Below, piece after piece: positions 24,837 to 34,589 of a stretch of 64,000 nt of DNA. The stretch spans positions 1,798,001-1,862,000 of the forward strand of contig NZ_CP047942.1 in the NCBI RefSeq assembly GCF_014279835.1, written 5' to 3'. The position numbers and the translations under genes are program-made. How positions within the stretch are numbered: the first letter of the stretch is position 1; every line of letters begins with the position of its first letter. The notes beneath the pieces were generated by a model. The model saw nothing but the letters and a program-made list of their open reading frames with translations, had not been told where the DNA came from and ran no database searches. Origin of the DNA: Synechococcus sp. MVIR-18-1 (GTDB taxonomy: Bacteria > Cyanobacteriota > Cyanobacteriia > PCC-6307 > Cyanobiaceae).

Positions 24837-26582
24837 ATGGCCAGCCAAAGTCCGCAAGTGATGGATCTCACCAGCCTGAGGGCTGTGCTGGCGGATTTAC
24901 GTGCCCGATTGCTGCCCAGCCGGTTTGAGAAAGCTCAACAGCCCGATCCTCAGACGCTTCAGCTCGGATTTCGCACCCTGCGAGGAATGATTTGGTTGGA
25001 ACTGAGCTGGAAAGCAGAAGTTCCCCGACTGGTTGAAATCTCCGCGCCACCGAAGCAGGGTGCAGGAAGCACGCTGGCGCAACAGATTCAGCATGGACTC
25101 CGCCAACTCGCGCTGACAGAGCTGTGTCAGGAAGGGTTTGAACGGGTCGTGCACTTTCAGTTGGCACCTCGACCTGGACAGGCTCCCCAGCGCACCTTGG
25201 TGCTCGAACTCATGGGGCGTCACAGCAATTTGTTGTTGCTGGATGACCGGCAACGCATCACTGCGATCGCACGCCAGGTCCGCACGCACCAGTCGAGAGT
25301 GAGGCCGATTGGCACGGGTGATCTCTACAGCTCTCCTCCGGCCCTTCAAGGCATTGCTCCTCGGCTGGATGAGCCTGAGCAGCGCTGGAGAGAGCGCTTG
25401 GAACTGTTGCCGTTAAGCCTGGAAAAGGCGATGCGCAGTGCCTACCAGGGCATCAGTCCGGTGTTGGCGAGATATCTGGCTGACGAGCATGAAGACGCTG
25501 CCAGAGCGCGATTGGCGACCAGCGTTCATGAGCTGAGCGAGCAGGAGTGGCAGGTGTTGCGACAGCGTTGGCAGTGCTGGTTGCAGGCGCTTGAAACCGA
25601 CAGCTTTGCTCTGCAATTTGATGGGCCCAATTCCTATCGCGTATGGAAGCCTGCGTCAGCAGCGAGGTCTGAAGGGGAGTTGTTGGCCGATCTTGCAAAA
25701 CAGGGGCAGCCCCTCAGCCTGCGTTTGGGCGAGTACTACGCCACCGTTCTTCAACGTCAGGAGTTGAATCGTGCCACTCAGGATTTGCAAAAGCAGCTCA
25801 AGCAGTTAAGGACCCGTGAGGAGGCCCTGTTAGCCGACCAGAGAGCTGGCTTGGAGGAGACGGGCGGTGCCGATGACTTGCAACAACAGGGTGATGCGTT
25901 GTTGTGTCAGGTGAGTCCGAATCGGGAGACCATCGATCGCGCCCAGAAGCTATACGGCAGAGCGCGAAAACTTAGACGGGCTATCCCGGCGTTGGAAGAA
26001 CGGCTGCAGCATCACCAAAGCCGGCTGGTGTTACTCGAGGGCAGTGAAAGCTTTCTCGAAGAGCTGATTGGTGCTGATTGGGATGGGATGGAGGCGCGTA
26101 CAAAAAGCCTTTTAGACCTGCGAGAAGAGTTGGATGATCTGTTGGCTCCAAAACGGCTTCGCCGCCGCCGTCGTCAGGGATCGCGTCGCGTGGACCCTCA
26201 GCCCCTCGAGATCCGAAGCCCGGCGGGATTATTGATCCAAGTGGGCCGAAATCATCGTCAAAACGACTGGATCAGTCTTCGGCGGGCACGACCTGGTGAC
26301 CTTTGGTTTCATGCCCAGGAATGTCCAGGAAGTCACGTGGTGTTGAAGGCATCGGCGGGCTTTGCAGATGACGACGACGTCACCCTTGCGGCTGACATGG
26401 CTGCATGGTTTAGCCGCGCGCGTGGAAATCGCCGGGTTGCTGTGGTCAGAGCCCCTGTGGAGCATCTCCAACGCATTGCTGGTGCAGCGCTTGGGACGGT
26501 GCAACACAAAGAGGGTGAGGTTGTCTGGGCCGAGCCAGATCGAGCAAGACAGCGACTGATCGCCGGCAAGCTCTTAGCCTGA
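24837..26582 (+). CDS. rqcH: NFACT/RqcH (Rqc2-like) ribosome quality control protein
   Basis: A 581-residue NFACT-family protein. The N-terminal NFACT-N domain begins MDLTSLRAVLADLRARLLPS and includes LVLELMGRHSNLLLLDDRQR. A long helical region with coiled-coil character follows (TQDLQKQLKQLRTREEALLA), then the C-terminal NFACT-R/DUF814 domain with LIQVGRNHRQNDWISLRRAR, GDLWFHAQECPGSHVVLKAS. Bacterial RqcH binds stalled 50S subunits and adds C-terminal Ala tails. Older annotation calls it fibronectin-binding protein. An in-frame ATG at 24861 is an alternative start. Confidence 0.92.
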   Translation: MASQSPQVMDLTSLRAVLADLRARLLPSRFEKAQQPDPQTLQLGFRTLRGMIWLELSWKAEVPRLVEISAPPKQGAGSTLAQQIQHGLRQLALTELCQEGFERVVHFQLAPRPGQAPQRTLVLELMGRHSNLLLLDDRQRITAIARQVRTHQSRVRPIGTGDLYSSPPALQGIAPRLDEPEQRWRERLELLPLSLEKAMRSAYQGISPVLARYLADEHEDAARARLATSVHELSEQEWQVLRQRWQCWLQALETDSFALQFDGPNSYRVWKPASAARSEGELLADLAKQGQPLSLRLGEYYATVLQRQELNRATQDLQKQLKQLRTREEALLADQRAGLEETGGADDLQQQGDALLCQVSPNRETIDRAQKLYGRARKLRRAIPALEERLQHHQSRLVLLEGSESFLEELIGADWDGMEARTKSLLDLREELDDLLAPKRLRRRRRQGSRRVDPQPLEIRSPAGLLIQVGRNHRQNDWISLRRARPGDLWFHAQECPGSHVVLKASAGFADDDDVTLAADMAAWFSRARGNRRVAVVRAPVEHLQRIAGAALGTVQHKEGEVVWAEPDRARQRLIAGKLLA

Positions 26583-26633
26583 GTTGACTTATTAGCAGTC
26601 GGACTGATCCCTCCCGAGCCGAACGAGAAAACA

Positions 26634-27437
26634 GTGCTTCCCGCCCCCGAGCCGATTCGGGTGACCCTCCAACCTGAGCAGCTTCCACCCAACGATGTGG
26701 AAATGTCTTTGGTGGATCACCTGGAGGAGCTTCGTCAGCGTGTTTTTCGCAGCCTGATTGCGATTGTGCTCGGTGCTTTGGCATGCCTTCTCGCCGTGAA
26801 ACCCCTGGTGAGGCTCTTGGAGGAACCAGCGGGATCGATTCGATTTCTTCAGTTGGCGCCTGGAGAATTCCTGTTCGTTTCGTTCAAGGTTGCCGGTTAC
26901 GCAGGGCTCACCTTGGCGATTCCTTACGTTTTGTATCAAGGCTTGGCCTTCGTTTTGCCCGGTCTCACGCGGAATGAGCGTCGTCTCATCGCTCCCGCTG
27001 TGGCGGGTTCAGCAGTGCTGTTTTTCGCAGGAATTGCTTTTTCTTGGTGGGCACTCATCCCTGCGGCCCTTGGTTTCTTGGTGAGCTATGGGGCTGATGT
27101 GGTGGAGCCGATTTGGTCGATCGAGCGCTACCTCGATTTTGTGCTTCTGCTGATGCTCTCCACAGGACTGGCGTTTCAGTTGCCCGTTCTGCAGTTGTTG
27201 CTTGGGTTGTTTGGGTTGGTCCGTTGGAAGCGGATGCTCTCGGCCTGGCGTTGGGTCGTATTGATTGCTGCGCTGGCAGGCGCCGTGCTGACCCCATCCA
27301 CTGATCCGATCACGATGTCGTTGCTAGCCGGTGCGATTTCAGGCTTGTTTTTTGTTGGCGTTGCTCTCGTTGCGGCCGTTGAACGGTTCAGACCAGAAAC
27401 TCCTCCAGGCGCCCCTCCCCCTGCAGCTGCAGGCTGA
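26634..27437 (+). CDS. tatC: Sec-independent protein translocase subunit TatC
   Basis: A 267-residue six-helix membrane protein. The signature MSLVDHLEELRQRVFRSLIA is followed by helix 2/3 features GEFLFVSFKVAGYAGLTLAI and LPGLTRNERRLIAPAVAG, and later SIERYLDFVLLLMLSTGLAF and the LTPSTDPIT loop. TatC binds twin-arginine signals, in cyanobacteria for both thylakoid and plasma membranes. The frame starts with GTG at 26634; ATG 26703 would begin exactly at MSLVDHLEE. The gene next to DUF3067 and petC makes sense, since PetC is a Tat substrate. Its last 50 bases overlap DUF3067. Confidence 0.96.
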   Translation: MLPAPEPIRVTLQPEQLPPNDVEMSLVDHLEELRQRVFRSLIAIVLGALACLLAVKPLVRLLEEPAGSIRFLQLAPGEFLFVSFKVAGYAGLTLAIPYVLYQGLAFVLPGLTRNERRLIAPAVAGSAVLFFAGIAFSWWALIPAALGFLVSYGADVVEPIWSIERYLDFVLLLMLSTGLAFQLPVLQLLLGLFGLVRWKRMLSAWRWVVLIAALAGAVLTPSTDPITMSLLAGAISGLFFVGVALVAAVERFRPETPPGAPPPAAAG

Positions 27438-27756
27438 GGGCTTTCCCGAGTCGGGGACGGTCTCGCGTGTCGGTTAACCACGAACGCACGGCGCCTGCTT
27501 GACCTAGCCGATTCACCACGTCCAAGACTTGGGCTAGATGGGTGCGGTACTCCTCCTCGTTTAAAGGAAAGGATTGCTGCTCCAGATAGGCCCACATCAC
27601 CTGGAGATACATCCGCTTGCGCCTTACAACGAGTTGCATGTCGTAGCTGGCTTGCCAGCGCTCCCGCAGCAGATCGATCACCTCATCGACTGTCAATGGA
27701 GGGATGGATTGTTCGATGGGTGGGTCTACAAGCACGGAAACGGCTGAGTGGATCAT
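27388..27756 (-). CDS. DUF3067 family protein
   Basis: A 122-residue protein from ATG 27756 (an in-frame TTG at 27777 is possible). It fits DUF3067 of oxygenic phototrophs: LTVDEVIDLLRERWQASYDM, LVVRRKRMYLQVMWAYLEQQ, SFPLNEEEYRTHLAQVLDVV. Members are found in cyanobacteria and plastids; a role near cytochrome b6f is suggested by its recurring place beside tatC and petC, but this is inference. It overlaps the tatC 3' end by 50 bases and is divergent from petC. Confidence 0.86.
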   Translation of the reverse strand: MIHSAVSVLVDPPIEQSIPPLTVDEVIDLLRERWQASYDMQLVVRRKRMYLQVMWAYLEQQSFPLNEEEYRTHLAQVLDVVNRLGQAGAVRSWLTDTRDRPRLGKALSLQLQGEGRLEEFLV

Positions 27757-27780
27757 GTAAAAGTCCAGTCGTCGCAAAGC

Positions 27781-27808
27781 TTGACGGGACCTTTACCCTC
27801 CATAATGG
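27781..27808 (+). promoter_or_regulatory. Possible promoter for petCA
   Basis: TTGACG at 27781-27786 and TAATGG at 27803-27808 are 16 bases apart, about 30 bases before the petC ATG. It is a sigma-70-like match only, with no experimental support. Confidence 0.35.
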
Positions 27809-27838
27809 ACCTCATTAAGTGTCGATTGAGCGTCAGCT

Positions 27839-28375
27839 ATGACTCAGATCCCAGCCAGTGATGTGCCCGGTATGGGCCGTAGGCAGTTCATGAATCTGCT
27901 GACCTTCGGATCCGTCACAGGCGTGGCCCTGGGTGCGCTTTATCCGGTGGCGAATTACTTCATCCCGCCCAGAGCTGCCGGGGGTGGTGGTGGAACCACT
28001 GCCAAAGACGAGCTCGGTAATGCCGTTACGGCTAGCGGTTGGTTGAGTAGCCACGGAGAGGGTGATCGCAGTCTTGTCCAAGGCTTGAAAGGTGATCCCA
28101 CCTACTTGATTGTTGAAGGCTCTGACGCGATTGGGAGCTACGGCATTAATGCCATTTGCACTCACCTGGGATGTGTCGTGCCCTGGAACAGTGGTGCTAA
28201 CAAATTCATGTGCCCTTGCCACGGCAGTCAGTACGACGCCACAGGCAAGGTGGTTCGCGGCCCCGCACCTCTGTCTTTGGCGTTGGCCAATGTCAGCGTT
28301 GACAACGACAACGTGTTTGTCAGCCAATGGACTGAAACCGATTTCCGGACGGGCGAAAAGCCCTGGTGGTCCTGA
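27839..28375 (+). CDS. petC: Cytochrome b6f Rieske iron-sulfur subunit
   Basis: A 178-residue Rieske protein. The N-terminus [20 protein letters not shown] is an uncleaved twin-arginine signal anchor, followed by the Gly hinge [10 protein letters not shown]. The 2Fe-2S ligands are C107 and H109 in CTHLGC and C125 and H128 in CPCHGS, with C112 and C127 forming the disulfide. It passes electrons from plastoquinol to cytochrome f. petA follows 43 bases downstream as an operon, and tatC, which inserts it, is the neighbour upstream. Confidence 0.98.
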   Translation: MTQIPASDVPGMGRRQFMNLLTFGSVTGVALGALYPVANYFIPPRAAGGGGGTTAKDELGNAVTASGWLSSHGEGDRSLVQGLKGDPTYLIVEGSDAIGSYGINAICTHLGCVVPWNSGANKFMCPCHGSQYDATGKVVRGPAPLSLALANVSVDNDNVFVSQWTETDFRTGEKPWWS

Positions 28376-28418
28376 TCAGCCCCTCCTTTTTGCTGTCTCT
28401 CCCCTACCTCGCTTTCCC

Positions 28419-29351
28419 ATGCGTCGCCTGCTCTCTTCCACTTTTGCCGCACTGATCGTCGGCCTTGCTGTCTTCAGTGCACCCGCTGCAAGTTGGGCCT
28501 ATCCCTTCTGGGCACAACAAAATTACGATTCTCCCCGAGAGGCCACTGGCAAGATCGTTTGTGCGAACTGCCACCTGGCCCAAAAGCTCACTCAGGCAGA
28601 AGTTCCCCAGTCCGTGCTGCCTGACAGCGTCTTCAAGGCAGTTGTCAAGATCCCTTACGACACCGGCGTTCAAGAACTCGGTGCTGATGGCAGTCAGGTC
28701 CCCCTCCAAGTGGGGGCTGTTGTGATGCTTCCTGATGGTTTCACGCTGGCTCCTCAGGATCGCTGGACCGATGAGATCAAGGAAGAAACAGAGGGTGTTT
28801 ATTTCAGCGAGTACAGCGATGACCAACCCAACATCATTTTGGTTGGTCCGATTCCTGGTGACGAGCATCAGGAGATTGTCTTCCCAGTGCTGGCCCCTGA
28901 TCCTGCAACCGATAGCAGCATCAGTTTTGGTAAGTACTCCATCCACGTTGGTGGCAACCGCGGCCGCGGCCAGGTGTACCCAACCGGTGAAAAGAGCAAC
29001 AACACCGTCTATACGGCGCCGGCCTCAGGCTCGGTTAGTTCCATTGAGCCTGGTGACAATGGGGCAAGCCTGGTCACCGTGACGTCTGCTGATGGTTCTG
29101 AAATCACAGAGACCGTTCCAGTGGGCCCCGCCCTTCTGGTCTCTGTTGGCGATGTCGTTGAAGCTGGTGCTCCAATCACTGACGATCCCAATGTTGGTGG
29201 ATTCGGTCAGCTTGATACAGAAGTCGTTCTGCAAAATCCTGTTCGCATCTACGGCATGCTTGCGTTCTTCGCAGCAGTTGCTTTGGCTCAGATCATGCTG
29301 GTTCTGAAAAAGAGGCAGATTGAGAAGGTTCAAGCTGCAGAAGGCGTCTGA
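28419..29351 (+). CDS. petA: Cytochrome f (apocytochrome f)
   Basis: A 310-residue precursor. The signal peptide [20 protein letters not shown] ends at ASWA before [11 protein letters not shown], so the mature N-terminal Tyr28 is the unusual axial heme ligand. The covalent heme site is CANCH (C48, C51, H52). A large lumenal domain with the basic patch region follows and a C-terminal helix [20 protein letters not shown] anchors it. It accepts electrons from PetC and passes them to plastocyanin or cytochrome c6. It is co-transcribed with petC. Confidence 0.98.
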   Translation: MRRLLSSTFAALIVGLAVFSAPAASWAYPFWAQQNYDSPREATGKIVCANCHLAQKLTQAEVPQSVLPDSVFKAVVKIPYDTGVQELGADGSQVPLQVGAVVMLPDGFTLAPQDRWTDEIKEETEGVYFSEYSDDQPNIILVGPIPGDEHQEIVFPVLAPDPATDSSISFGKYSIHVGGNRGRGQVYPTGEKSNNTVYTAPASGSVSSIEPGDNGASLVTVTSADGSEITETVPVGPALLVSVGDVVEAGAPITDDPNVGGFGQLDTEVVLQNPVRIYGMLAFFAAVALAQIMLVLKKRQIEKVQAAEGV

Positions 29352-29356
29352 TCGAG

Positions 29357-30223
29357 GTGATCATTCCCGCTGTATTTACATCACCTGGGCCCGTGCTTTT
29401 TCAGCTCGGGCCTATTACTTTGCGCTGGTACGGGCTGCTTATTGCACTTGCCGTGCTCATTGGCCTCAATTTATCGAGTTGGTTGGCTAAGCAAAGAAAT
29501 CTCGAATCGGGATTGATTAGCGATCTTCTCCCCATTCTTGTGTTGGCTGCCATTATCGGCGCGCGTCTCTACTACGTGGCCTTTGAATGGCGCTCCTATC
29601 AAAACTCCTGGTGGGATGTATTTGCGATTTGGCAAGGGGGAATTGCGATCCATGGTGCATTGATCGGGGGCACGATCGCTGTGATTTTGTTCTGTCGTTG
29701 GCGGAGAGTCCCCTTTTGGGATCTGCTCGATGTTTTGGTTCCATCCGTGATTCTTGGCCAAACAATCGGTCGCTGGGGAAATTTTTTCAATTCAGAAGCT
29801 TTTGGGGTTCCCACCCAATTGCCTTGGAAATTATTCATTCCTTATTCAAGCCGTCCTCAGATATTCGCTGATTCAGAATTCTTTCATCCCACATTCCTTT
29901 ATGAATCGATTTGGAATTTGGTGGTCTTTATGTTGTTGATAACGTTGTTTCGATTGGGGCGTAGCGGGCGACTTTCCCTCCCGTCGGGAGCTCTAAGTTG
30001 CTTTTATCTGCTCTCTTACAGCCTTGGTCGTATCTGGATTGAGGGTCTGCGCATTGACCCGCTTTGTTTAGGTGGTGTTCCCCCATTTTGTGACGGTGGT
30101 TTGAGGATTGCTCAGTTGATGAGCCTCTCGTTGCTGCTGCTTGCGGGCTTTGGTTTGTTTTGGCTATACGGGAAACGAAAGTCTTTGCCTGATCCAGGCT
30201 TACGCACCCCAGGTACTTCATGA
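29357..30223 (+). CDS. lgt: Prolipoprotein diacylglyceryl transferase
   Basis: A 288-residue polytopic membrane enzyme that adds diacylglycerol to the lipobox Cys of prolipoproteins. The family motif HGALIGG is at 99-105 and the signature [13 protein letters not shown] at 138-150; [16 protein letters not shown] and [17 protein letters not shown] follow. The start is GTG at 29357, five bases after petA. The stop overlaps the cobM ATG (ATGA). Candidate substrates in this window include the lipoproteins at 53258 and 56131. Confidence 0.96.
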   Translation: MIIPAVFTSPGPVLFQLGPITLRWYGLLIALAVLIGLNLSSWLAKQRNLESGLISDLLPILVLAAIIGARLYYVAFEWRSYQNSWWDVFAIWQGGIAIHGALIGGTIAVILFCRWRRVPFWDLLDVLVPSVILGQTIGRWGNFFNSEAFGVPTQLPWKLFIPYSSRPQIFADSEFFHPTFLYESIWNLVVFMLLITLFRLGRSGRLSLPSGALSCFYLLSYSLGRIWIEGLRIDPLCLGGVPPFCDGGLRIAQLMSLSLLLLAGFGLFWLYGKRKSLPDPGLRTPGTS

Positions 30224-30975
30224 CCACAGTGTCGATCGTCGGTGCAGGGCCCGGAGCTCCTGATCTTTTAACGCGACGTGCTGAGAACCGGTTGCAGTCT
30301 GCTCAGGTTTTGATTTGGACAGACTCCTTGGTTTCGCCTCAGATTGCGGCTCTAGCTCCTGATCACTGCGAAACGATCCGAAGCAGCACGCTCACGCTTG
30401 AGGATGTGCTCCCACTGATGATTGATCGTGCCAAAAAAGGCCTGCAGGTTGTTCGTCTTCATGACGGTGATCCCTGCCTGTATGGAGCGCTTTCAGAGCA
30501 AATTTGTGGCTTAAACGATGCTGGGATCTCTGTCGATGTGGTTCCAGGAATCAGCGCTTATCAGGCAACCGCTTCAGCTTTAGGGGCTGAACTCACGATT
30601 CCTGGGCTCGTTCAGACCATTGTTTTAGGGAGGGCTGGTGGCCGCACTGGGGTTCCGGAAACGGAGAGTTTGGAGAATCTTGCTCGCCTCAAGGCATCGC
30701 TCTGCCTCTACCTCAGTGCTCGCCATGTTGAGGAGGTACAAGCAACATTGTTGAAGCATTATTCGCCTGATACACCGGTTGCGATCGGTCACCGTGTGAG
30801 TTGGCCCGATGAATGGCTGCAAGTCGTCCCGCTGGAGCGCATGGCGGCGATCTCTCGAGAGCGAAATCTGATCCGGACCACGCTTTATGTCGTAAGTCCA
30901 GCGTTGAAGGCAGGTCGCCAGCGCTCAAAGCTTTACTCGCCAGACCACGATCACCTATTCCGCCCTAGTCATTAA
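30220..30975 (+). CDS. cobM: Precorrin-4 C11-methyltransferase
   Basis: A 251-residue SAM-dependent tetrapyrrole methylase. It starts [20 protein letters not shown] (SAM-site GAGPG), with [20 protein letters not shown] and [20 protein letters not shown] typical of the CobM/CbiF group. It methylates C11 of the corrin precursor in B12 synthesis; marine Synechococcus make pseudocobalamin. It overlaps lgt by four bases. A CobT-like gene lies at 54274. The C-terminus is short and basic with a His-rich end. Confidence 0.93.
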   Translation: MTTVSIVGAGPGAPDLLTRRAENRLQSAQVLIWTDSLVSPQIAALAPDHCETIRSSTLTLEDVLPLMIDRAKKGLQVVRLHDGDPCLYGALSEQICGLNDAGISVDVVPGISAYQATASALGAELTIPGLVQTIVLGRAGGRTGVPETESLENLARLKASLCLYLSARHVEEVQATLLKHYSPDTPVAIGHRVSWPDEWLQVVPLERMAAISRERNLIRTTLYVVSPALKAGRQRSKLYSPDHDHLFRPSH

Positions 30976-31014
30976 GTATCAGGCTTCCCCGTTGTGGTTT
31001 AAGATTTGCATTCG

Positions 31015-31086
<72 letters not shown>

Positions 31087-31187
31087 TTTTATTCTCTTGA
31101 TTTCAAATTTACTTCGTTTATTGACGATGTGAAAATTTGATTTCTCTGACAGTTTGGCGAAACGCAACTAAAATTTCTTATCGGTAA

Positions 31188-32006
31188 ATGCATGGAATGT
31201 CTGAAGTTAGGGACGCTATCGATCATTCAGACTCCCGTCAGGACGACCTCGCTTCACTTGGCCGAGTCTTAAGGGAAGAGCGGGAAAGGCAAGGGATGAC
31301 TTGCCAAGCTTTTGCTGATTCGCTCCATATGGGGAAAGAGCAGCTTGCAGCGTTAGAAAATGGAGATCGGGACAACCTGCCAGAACCCGTTTTTATTTGC
31401 GCGATGCTGCGAAGAGTCGCGCAGAAATTGGGATTGGATCCCGCTCCATTGGTTCAACAATTCCAATCTCAGCTTCCTGAGATGAAGGGGGCGCCTGCAA
31501 AGCGTGTGAGTCGCGAGCGCTCCGGTTTTTCAGATCCAGCGCAAGGCAAGCAGGACTCCCAACCGAAGGGTCGCTGGATCAGCAGTGCAGCTGTGCTTTT
31601 GCTTCTTGTTGGAGTGACAGCGGTTAGCGCCATTGCATTTCGTGGCAACCGTCAGCAACAAGCAGCCGTGAGCACCGTGGCTGCGCAGGACCAACCTGTG
31701 CCTCAGCCCTCTCCAGCCAGAGACAACAATTCAGACATCAACGTTCCTGTTGATGGTGACAACAAGAGTTCAGGAGCGATTGTGCTTGTCAGTTCAAAAC
31801 CGAGCTGGGTTTCTGTCCGCAATCGAAGCGGGGAGGTGATCTTTGAGGGCACTCTGAATGAACCGAAACGGTTTGAGGGCGAGCAGGGTCTAGAAGTCTT
31901 CGCGGGACGACCTGATTTGGTCCGATTTAGTTACGGGGATGACTCTCCTCGTGTCTTGGGCAGCATCGATCAGTTGCGTTGGTACCCCCTCACTCCTGAA
32001 CCTTGA
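31188..32006 (+). CDS. RodZ-like helix-turn-helix membrane protein
   Basis: A 272-residue protein with RodZ layout. An N-terminal HTH_25-type domain (LGRVLREERERQGMTCQAFA, LHMGKEQLAALENGDRDNLP) spans about 24-90. A basic linker is followed by one membrane helix (WISSAAVLLLLVGVTAVSAI), then a Pro/Asn-rich periplasmic linker and a C-terminal DUF4115-type beta domain (VSSKPSWVSVRNRSGEVIFE). RodZ links MreB to the elongasome; no mreB is in this window. An ATG at 31197 is an alternative start. It overlaps ppx by 17 bases, tail to tail. Confidence 0.85.
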   Translation: MHGMSEVRDAIDHSDSRQDDLASLGRVLREERERQGMTCQAFADSLHMGKEQLAALENGDRDNLPEPVFICAMLRRVAQKLGLDPAPLVQQFQSQLPEMKGAPAKRVSRERSGFSDPAQGKQDSQPKGRWISSAAVLLLLVGVTAVSAIAFRGNRQQQAAVSTVAAQDQPVPQPSPARDNNSDINVPVDGDNKSSGAIVLVSSKPSWVSVRNRSGEVIFEGTLNEPKRFEGEQGLEVFAGRPDLVRFSYGDDSPRVLGSIDQLRWYPLTPEP

Positions 32007-33600
32007 GCTTGAGATTTAAACCGGTGACCTCCTTGAGAATGGGGGCACAGCTTTCCATGCTCCACTGCTCGAGACTCAAATCCTGATCAGCCTGTTCTCC
32101 GACTAATTCCAGGACAAGATCTTCGTTTTTGACTTTGACCAGCAAGCTTTTGATCACCGGCTCTGGACGTCGATCGAGGGCAACCGCCAATCTGAGCAAC
32201 AAGGCCATCTCTGAGACCGTGCGTCGATGATCACGGCTTTGAAGCGCTTGCCAAGACTCATGCCTTTTTTTGGGAAGGCTGCGGCGGTGATAGCGCGCGA
32301 TGGCAGCCACCATCAAATGTTCCGCTTCTGAATAGCCCAGAAGCTCGCCATGGCGAATCAGATACCAGGAGTGCTTGTGATATGCGCTGAGATTGATGTG
32401 TTGGCCGCAGGCGTGAAGCATTGCTGCAGCCCATAGCAAGTCACGGCCTGAGCCATCATCACGATGCAGATGGTGTTTGGTGGAGTCATAAAGAGTGAGT
32501 GCATGGGAGGCCACACGCTCGGCTCGTTGTTGATTGACGGCAAAACGCTGCACCTGATGGATCACGGTGCGCTGTCGAATGCTGCTTTGAAAGCTGAAAC
32601 GGTCTTCTAGTAGGCCCTGACGCAACATCCAATCAACGATGAGGCCTTCGCGGAGGGCTCGTTCACTCAGAACCAGCTCATTCACTCCCAACATCTGCAT
32701 GCTGGTTTGCAGAATTAAGGCACCTGGAACAATGATCTCCGCGCGCCGATCATTGATGGGTGCCAGCGCTTTGCGTTGCTCCGGTGTCATCACCACCAAG
32801 CGATCCACAACCTTGTCGAGGCGTTGTTTGCTGACTCGATAGCCATGAAGCTTCAGCGGTGGGCGATTTTCCTCGCTGGCGGCCAGGGCTCCTATGGCCA
32901 TCGCGGTGCCACTGGTGGCCACCATGACTGGGGTTTCTTCTGGGGTGATCCGTCTCAACACTTTGTTGACCGCAGGCTCTAATGAGCCTTGGATGAAGGC
33001 TTGAAGAAAGGTCCGACGCTGCGGGGGCATCGGGTCAGCTTCAACAAAATCCCGCTGGAGTCGCACCGCGCCAACCCTTGTGCTGGTAAGTGCTCGAGCA
33101 TCACGACCATCCGCAAGGATCAACTCTGTGGATCCGCCGCCGATGTCCAGCACAAGATGCGGACAGTCTCCAAAAGGCATGCCTGAGAGCACGCCTAGGT
33201 AGATCAAACGAGCTTCTTCTGGTCCACTGACAAGATCAACTTCGAGATCAAACTGATTCTGAATTTCTTGTAAAAAGTCTCGACCATTCGGGGCTTCACG
33301 CACCGCGCTGGTGGCTGCGGTCACGATCTGTTCAACCTGATGACTTAGAGCGAGCTCGCGAAAACGACGCAACGCTTCGAGCCCGCGTTCTATGGCGGCC
33401 GCTGAGAGGTTGCCGGTCTCGGGATCTCTTTCACCTAGCCGAGTGGTTGACTTCTCAGCTAATTCGATGCTGAAGGTTCGTAGCTCAGGATCAACAGAGG
33501 CCACCAGAAGGTGGGTGGAATTGGTGCCGATATCAATCGCGGCAATCTTTCGCAAGGCTCGACCCTTTTGAACGCTCGGCCCTGCTGTCACTTGAAGCAC
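31990..33600 (-). CDS. ppx: Exopolyphosphatase / Ppx-GppA family
   Basis: A 536-residue ASKHA-fold phosphatase. Phosphate-1 motif IAAIDIGTNSTHLLVASVDP and phosphate-2 motif LVLDIGGGSTELILADGRD are intact, with a C-terminal HD-like helical domain (AMLHACGQHINLSAYHKHSW). It degrades inorganic polyphosphate, and may also act on pppGpp. Length fits the long bacterial type. The start is GTG at 33600. Polyphosphate turnover matters in phosphate-poor oceans, but no ppk is in this window. Confidence 0.93.
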   Translation of the reverse strand: MLQVTAGPSVQKGRALRKIAAIDIGTNSTHLLVASVDPELRTFSIELAEKSTTRLGERDPETGNLSAAAIERGLEALRRFRELALSHQVEQIVTAATSAVREAPNGRDFLQEIQNQFDLEVDLVSGPEEARLIYLGVLSGMPFGDCPHLVLDIGGGSTELILADGRDARALTSTRVGAVRLQRDFVEADPMPPQRRTFLQAFIQGSLEPAVNKVLRRITPEETPVMVATSGTAMAIGALAASEENRPPLKLHGYRVSKQRLDKVVDRLVVMTPEQRKALAPINDRRAEIIVPGALILQTSMQMLGVNELVLSERALREGLIVDWMLRQGLLEDRFSFQSSIRQRTVIHQVQRFAVNQQRAERVASHALTLYDSTKHHLHRDDGSGRDLLWAAAMLHACGQHINLSAYHKHSWYLIRHGELLGYSEAEHLMVAAIARYHRRSLPKKRHESWQALQSRDHRRTVSEMALLLRLAVALDRRPEPVIKSLLVKVKNEDLVLELVGEQADQDLSLEQWSMESCAPILKEVTGLNLKLKVQE

Positions 33601-33677
33601 CGTGCTGAAAGCCCATCCACTTTGCCCTAAACAGACAGCAAGAACCTCTGCTTAAGGTTCAACAACTGGAGTTCTTT

Positions 33678-34589
33678 TTGTCAGTCAGCTCCGCCAAGCG
33701 CATGTTGTTTTCTCAAACCCTGGCTCCATGGGTTGCCCTGTTGCGTTGGAACAAACCCAGCGGAAGACTGATTTTGCTGATTCCAGCAGGCTGGAGTCTC
33801 TGGCTTACTCCGAATGCACCGCCCTCAGCAACCCTCGTGGTGATGATCGTGCTTGGCGGCCTGGCGGTGAGTGGGGCTGGCTGTATTGCCAATGACTTAT
33901 GGGATCGGCGCATCGATCGCAATGTGGAACGCACGAAGCAGCGTCCACTTGCGCAAGGAAGTTTGCGTGTTGGACAGGCCGTCGTTGCTTTGATCGTGCT
34001 GCTGATCATCAGTTTGATCGTGGTGCTGAGCTTGCCGAATTCCGTGCGCAACCTCTGCCTATTGCTGGCTTGTCTCGCCCTGCCGCCGATCTTGATCTAT
34101 CCGTCCGCTAAGCGATGGTTTGCCTACCCCCAAGCGGTCTTGGCCTTGTGTTGGGGTTTCGCGGTGTTGATTCCTTGGGCCGCTCAAACCGGAGCTCTTA
34201 ATGGGGGTTGGCCCTTGGCCGGTTGTTGGCTTGCCACCCTGCTTTGGACGTTTTCTTTTGACACGGTGTACGCGATGGCGGATCGTCCGGATGATGCCCG
34301 GATGGCTCTAAACAGCAGCGCACTGAGTCTTGGCTCGTCCGCATTGCGCGTGGTGGCTGTCACCTATGCGCTCTCGATGCTGGCCCTTGCTGTTGCCGCC
34401 TCCTTTGCAGGAATCGGAGTCATTTTCTGGCCGTTCTGGTTGGTGGTGGCCTTCGGGATGCAGCGTGCAACCCGAGCGCTCAAAAGCGTTCAGCAGCAGC
34501 CCATGTCGGCGTATGGCGTTCATTTCAGTCACCAGGTGCGCTTGGGCGCACTGTTGTTGTTGGGTTTCGTTCTCGGGCGGCTGGGTTGA
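33678..34589 (+). CDS. ubiA: UbiA-family prenyltransferase (4-hydroxybenzoate polyprenyltransferase)
   Basis: A 303-residue polytopic membrane enzyme. The first Asp-rich motif is CIANDLWDRRIDRNVERTKQ (NDxxDxxxD), and the second is FSFDTVYAMADRPDDARMAL (DxxxD). SGRLILLIPAGWSLWL is the typical start of UbiA. In cyanobacteria this enzyme attaches the solanesyl chain to 4-hydroxybenzoate for plastoquinone. A TTG at 33678 with GGAG six bases ahead is the likely start; ATG 33702 is possible. It overlaps the next gene by four bases. Confidence 0.92.
   Translation: MSVSSAKRMLFSQTLAPWVALLRWNKPSGRLILLIPAGWSLWLTPNAPPSATLVVMIVLGGLAVSGAGCIANDLWDRRIDRNVERTKQRPLAQGSLRVGQAVVALIVLLIISLIVVLSLPNSVRNLCLLLACLALPPILIYPSAKRWFAYPQAVLALCWGFAVLIPWAAQTGALNGGWPLAGCWLATLLWTFSFDTVYAMADRPDDARMALNSSALSLGSSALRVVAVTYALSMLALAVAASFAGIGVIFWPFWLVVAFGMQRATRALKSVQQQPMSAYGVHFSHQVRLGALLLLGFVLGRLG

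Noticed and set aside
25263-25270. HIP1 (GCGATCGC) as an enriched repeat
   Set aside because: I noticed only three copies (25263, 35435, 63076) in 64 kb, far from the density seen in HIP1-rich freshwater cyanobacteria.
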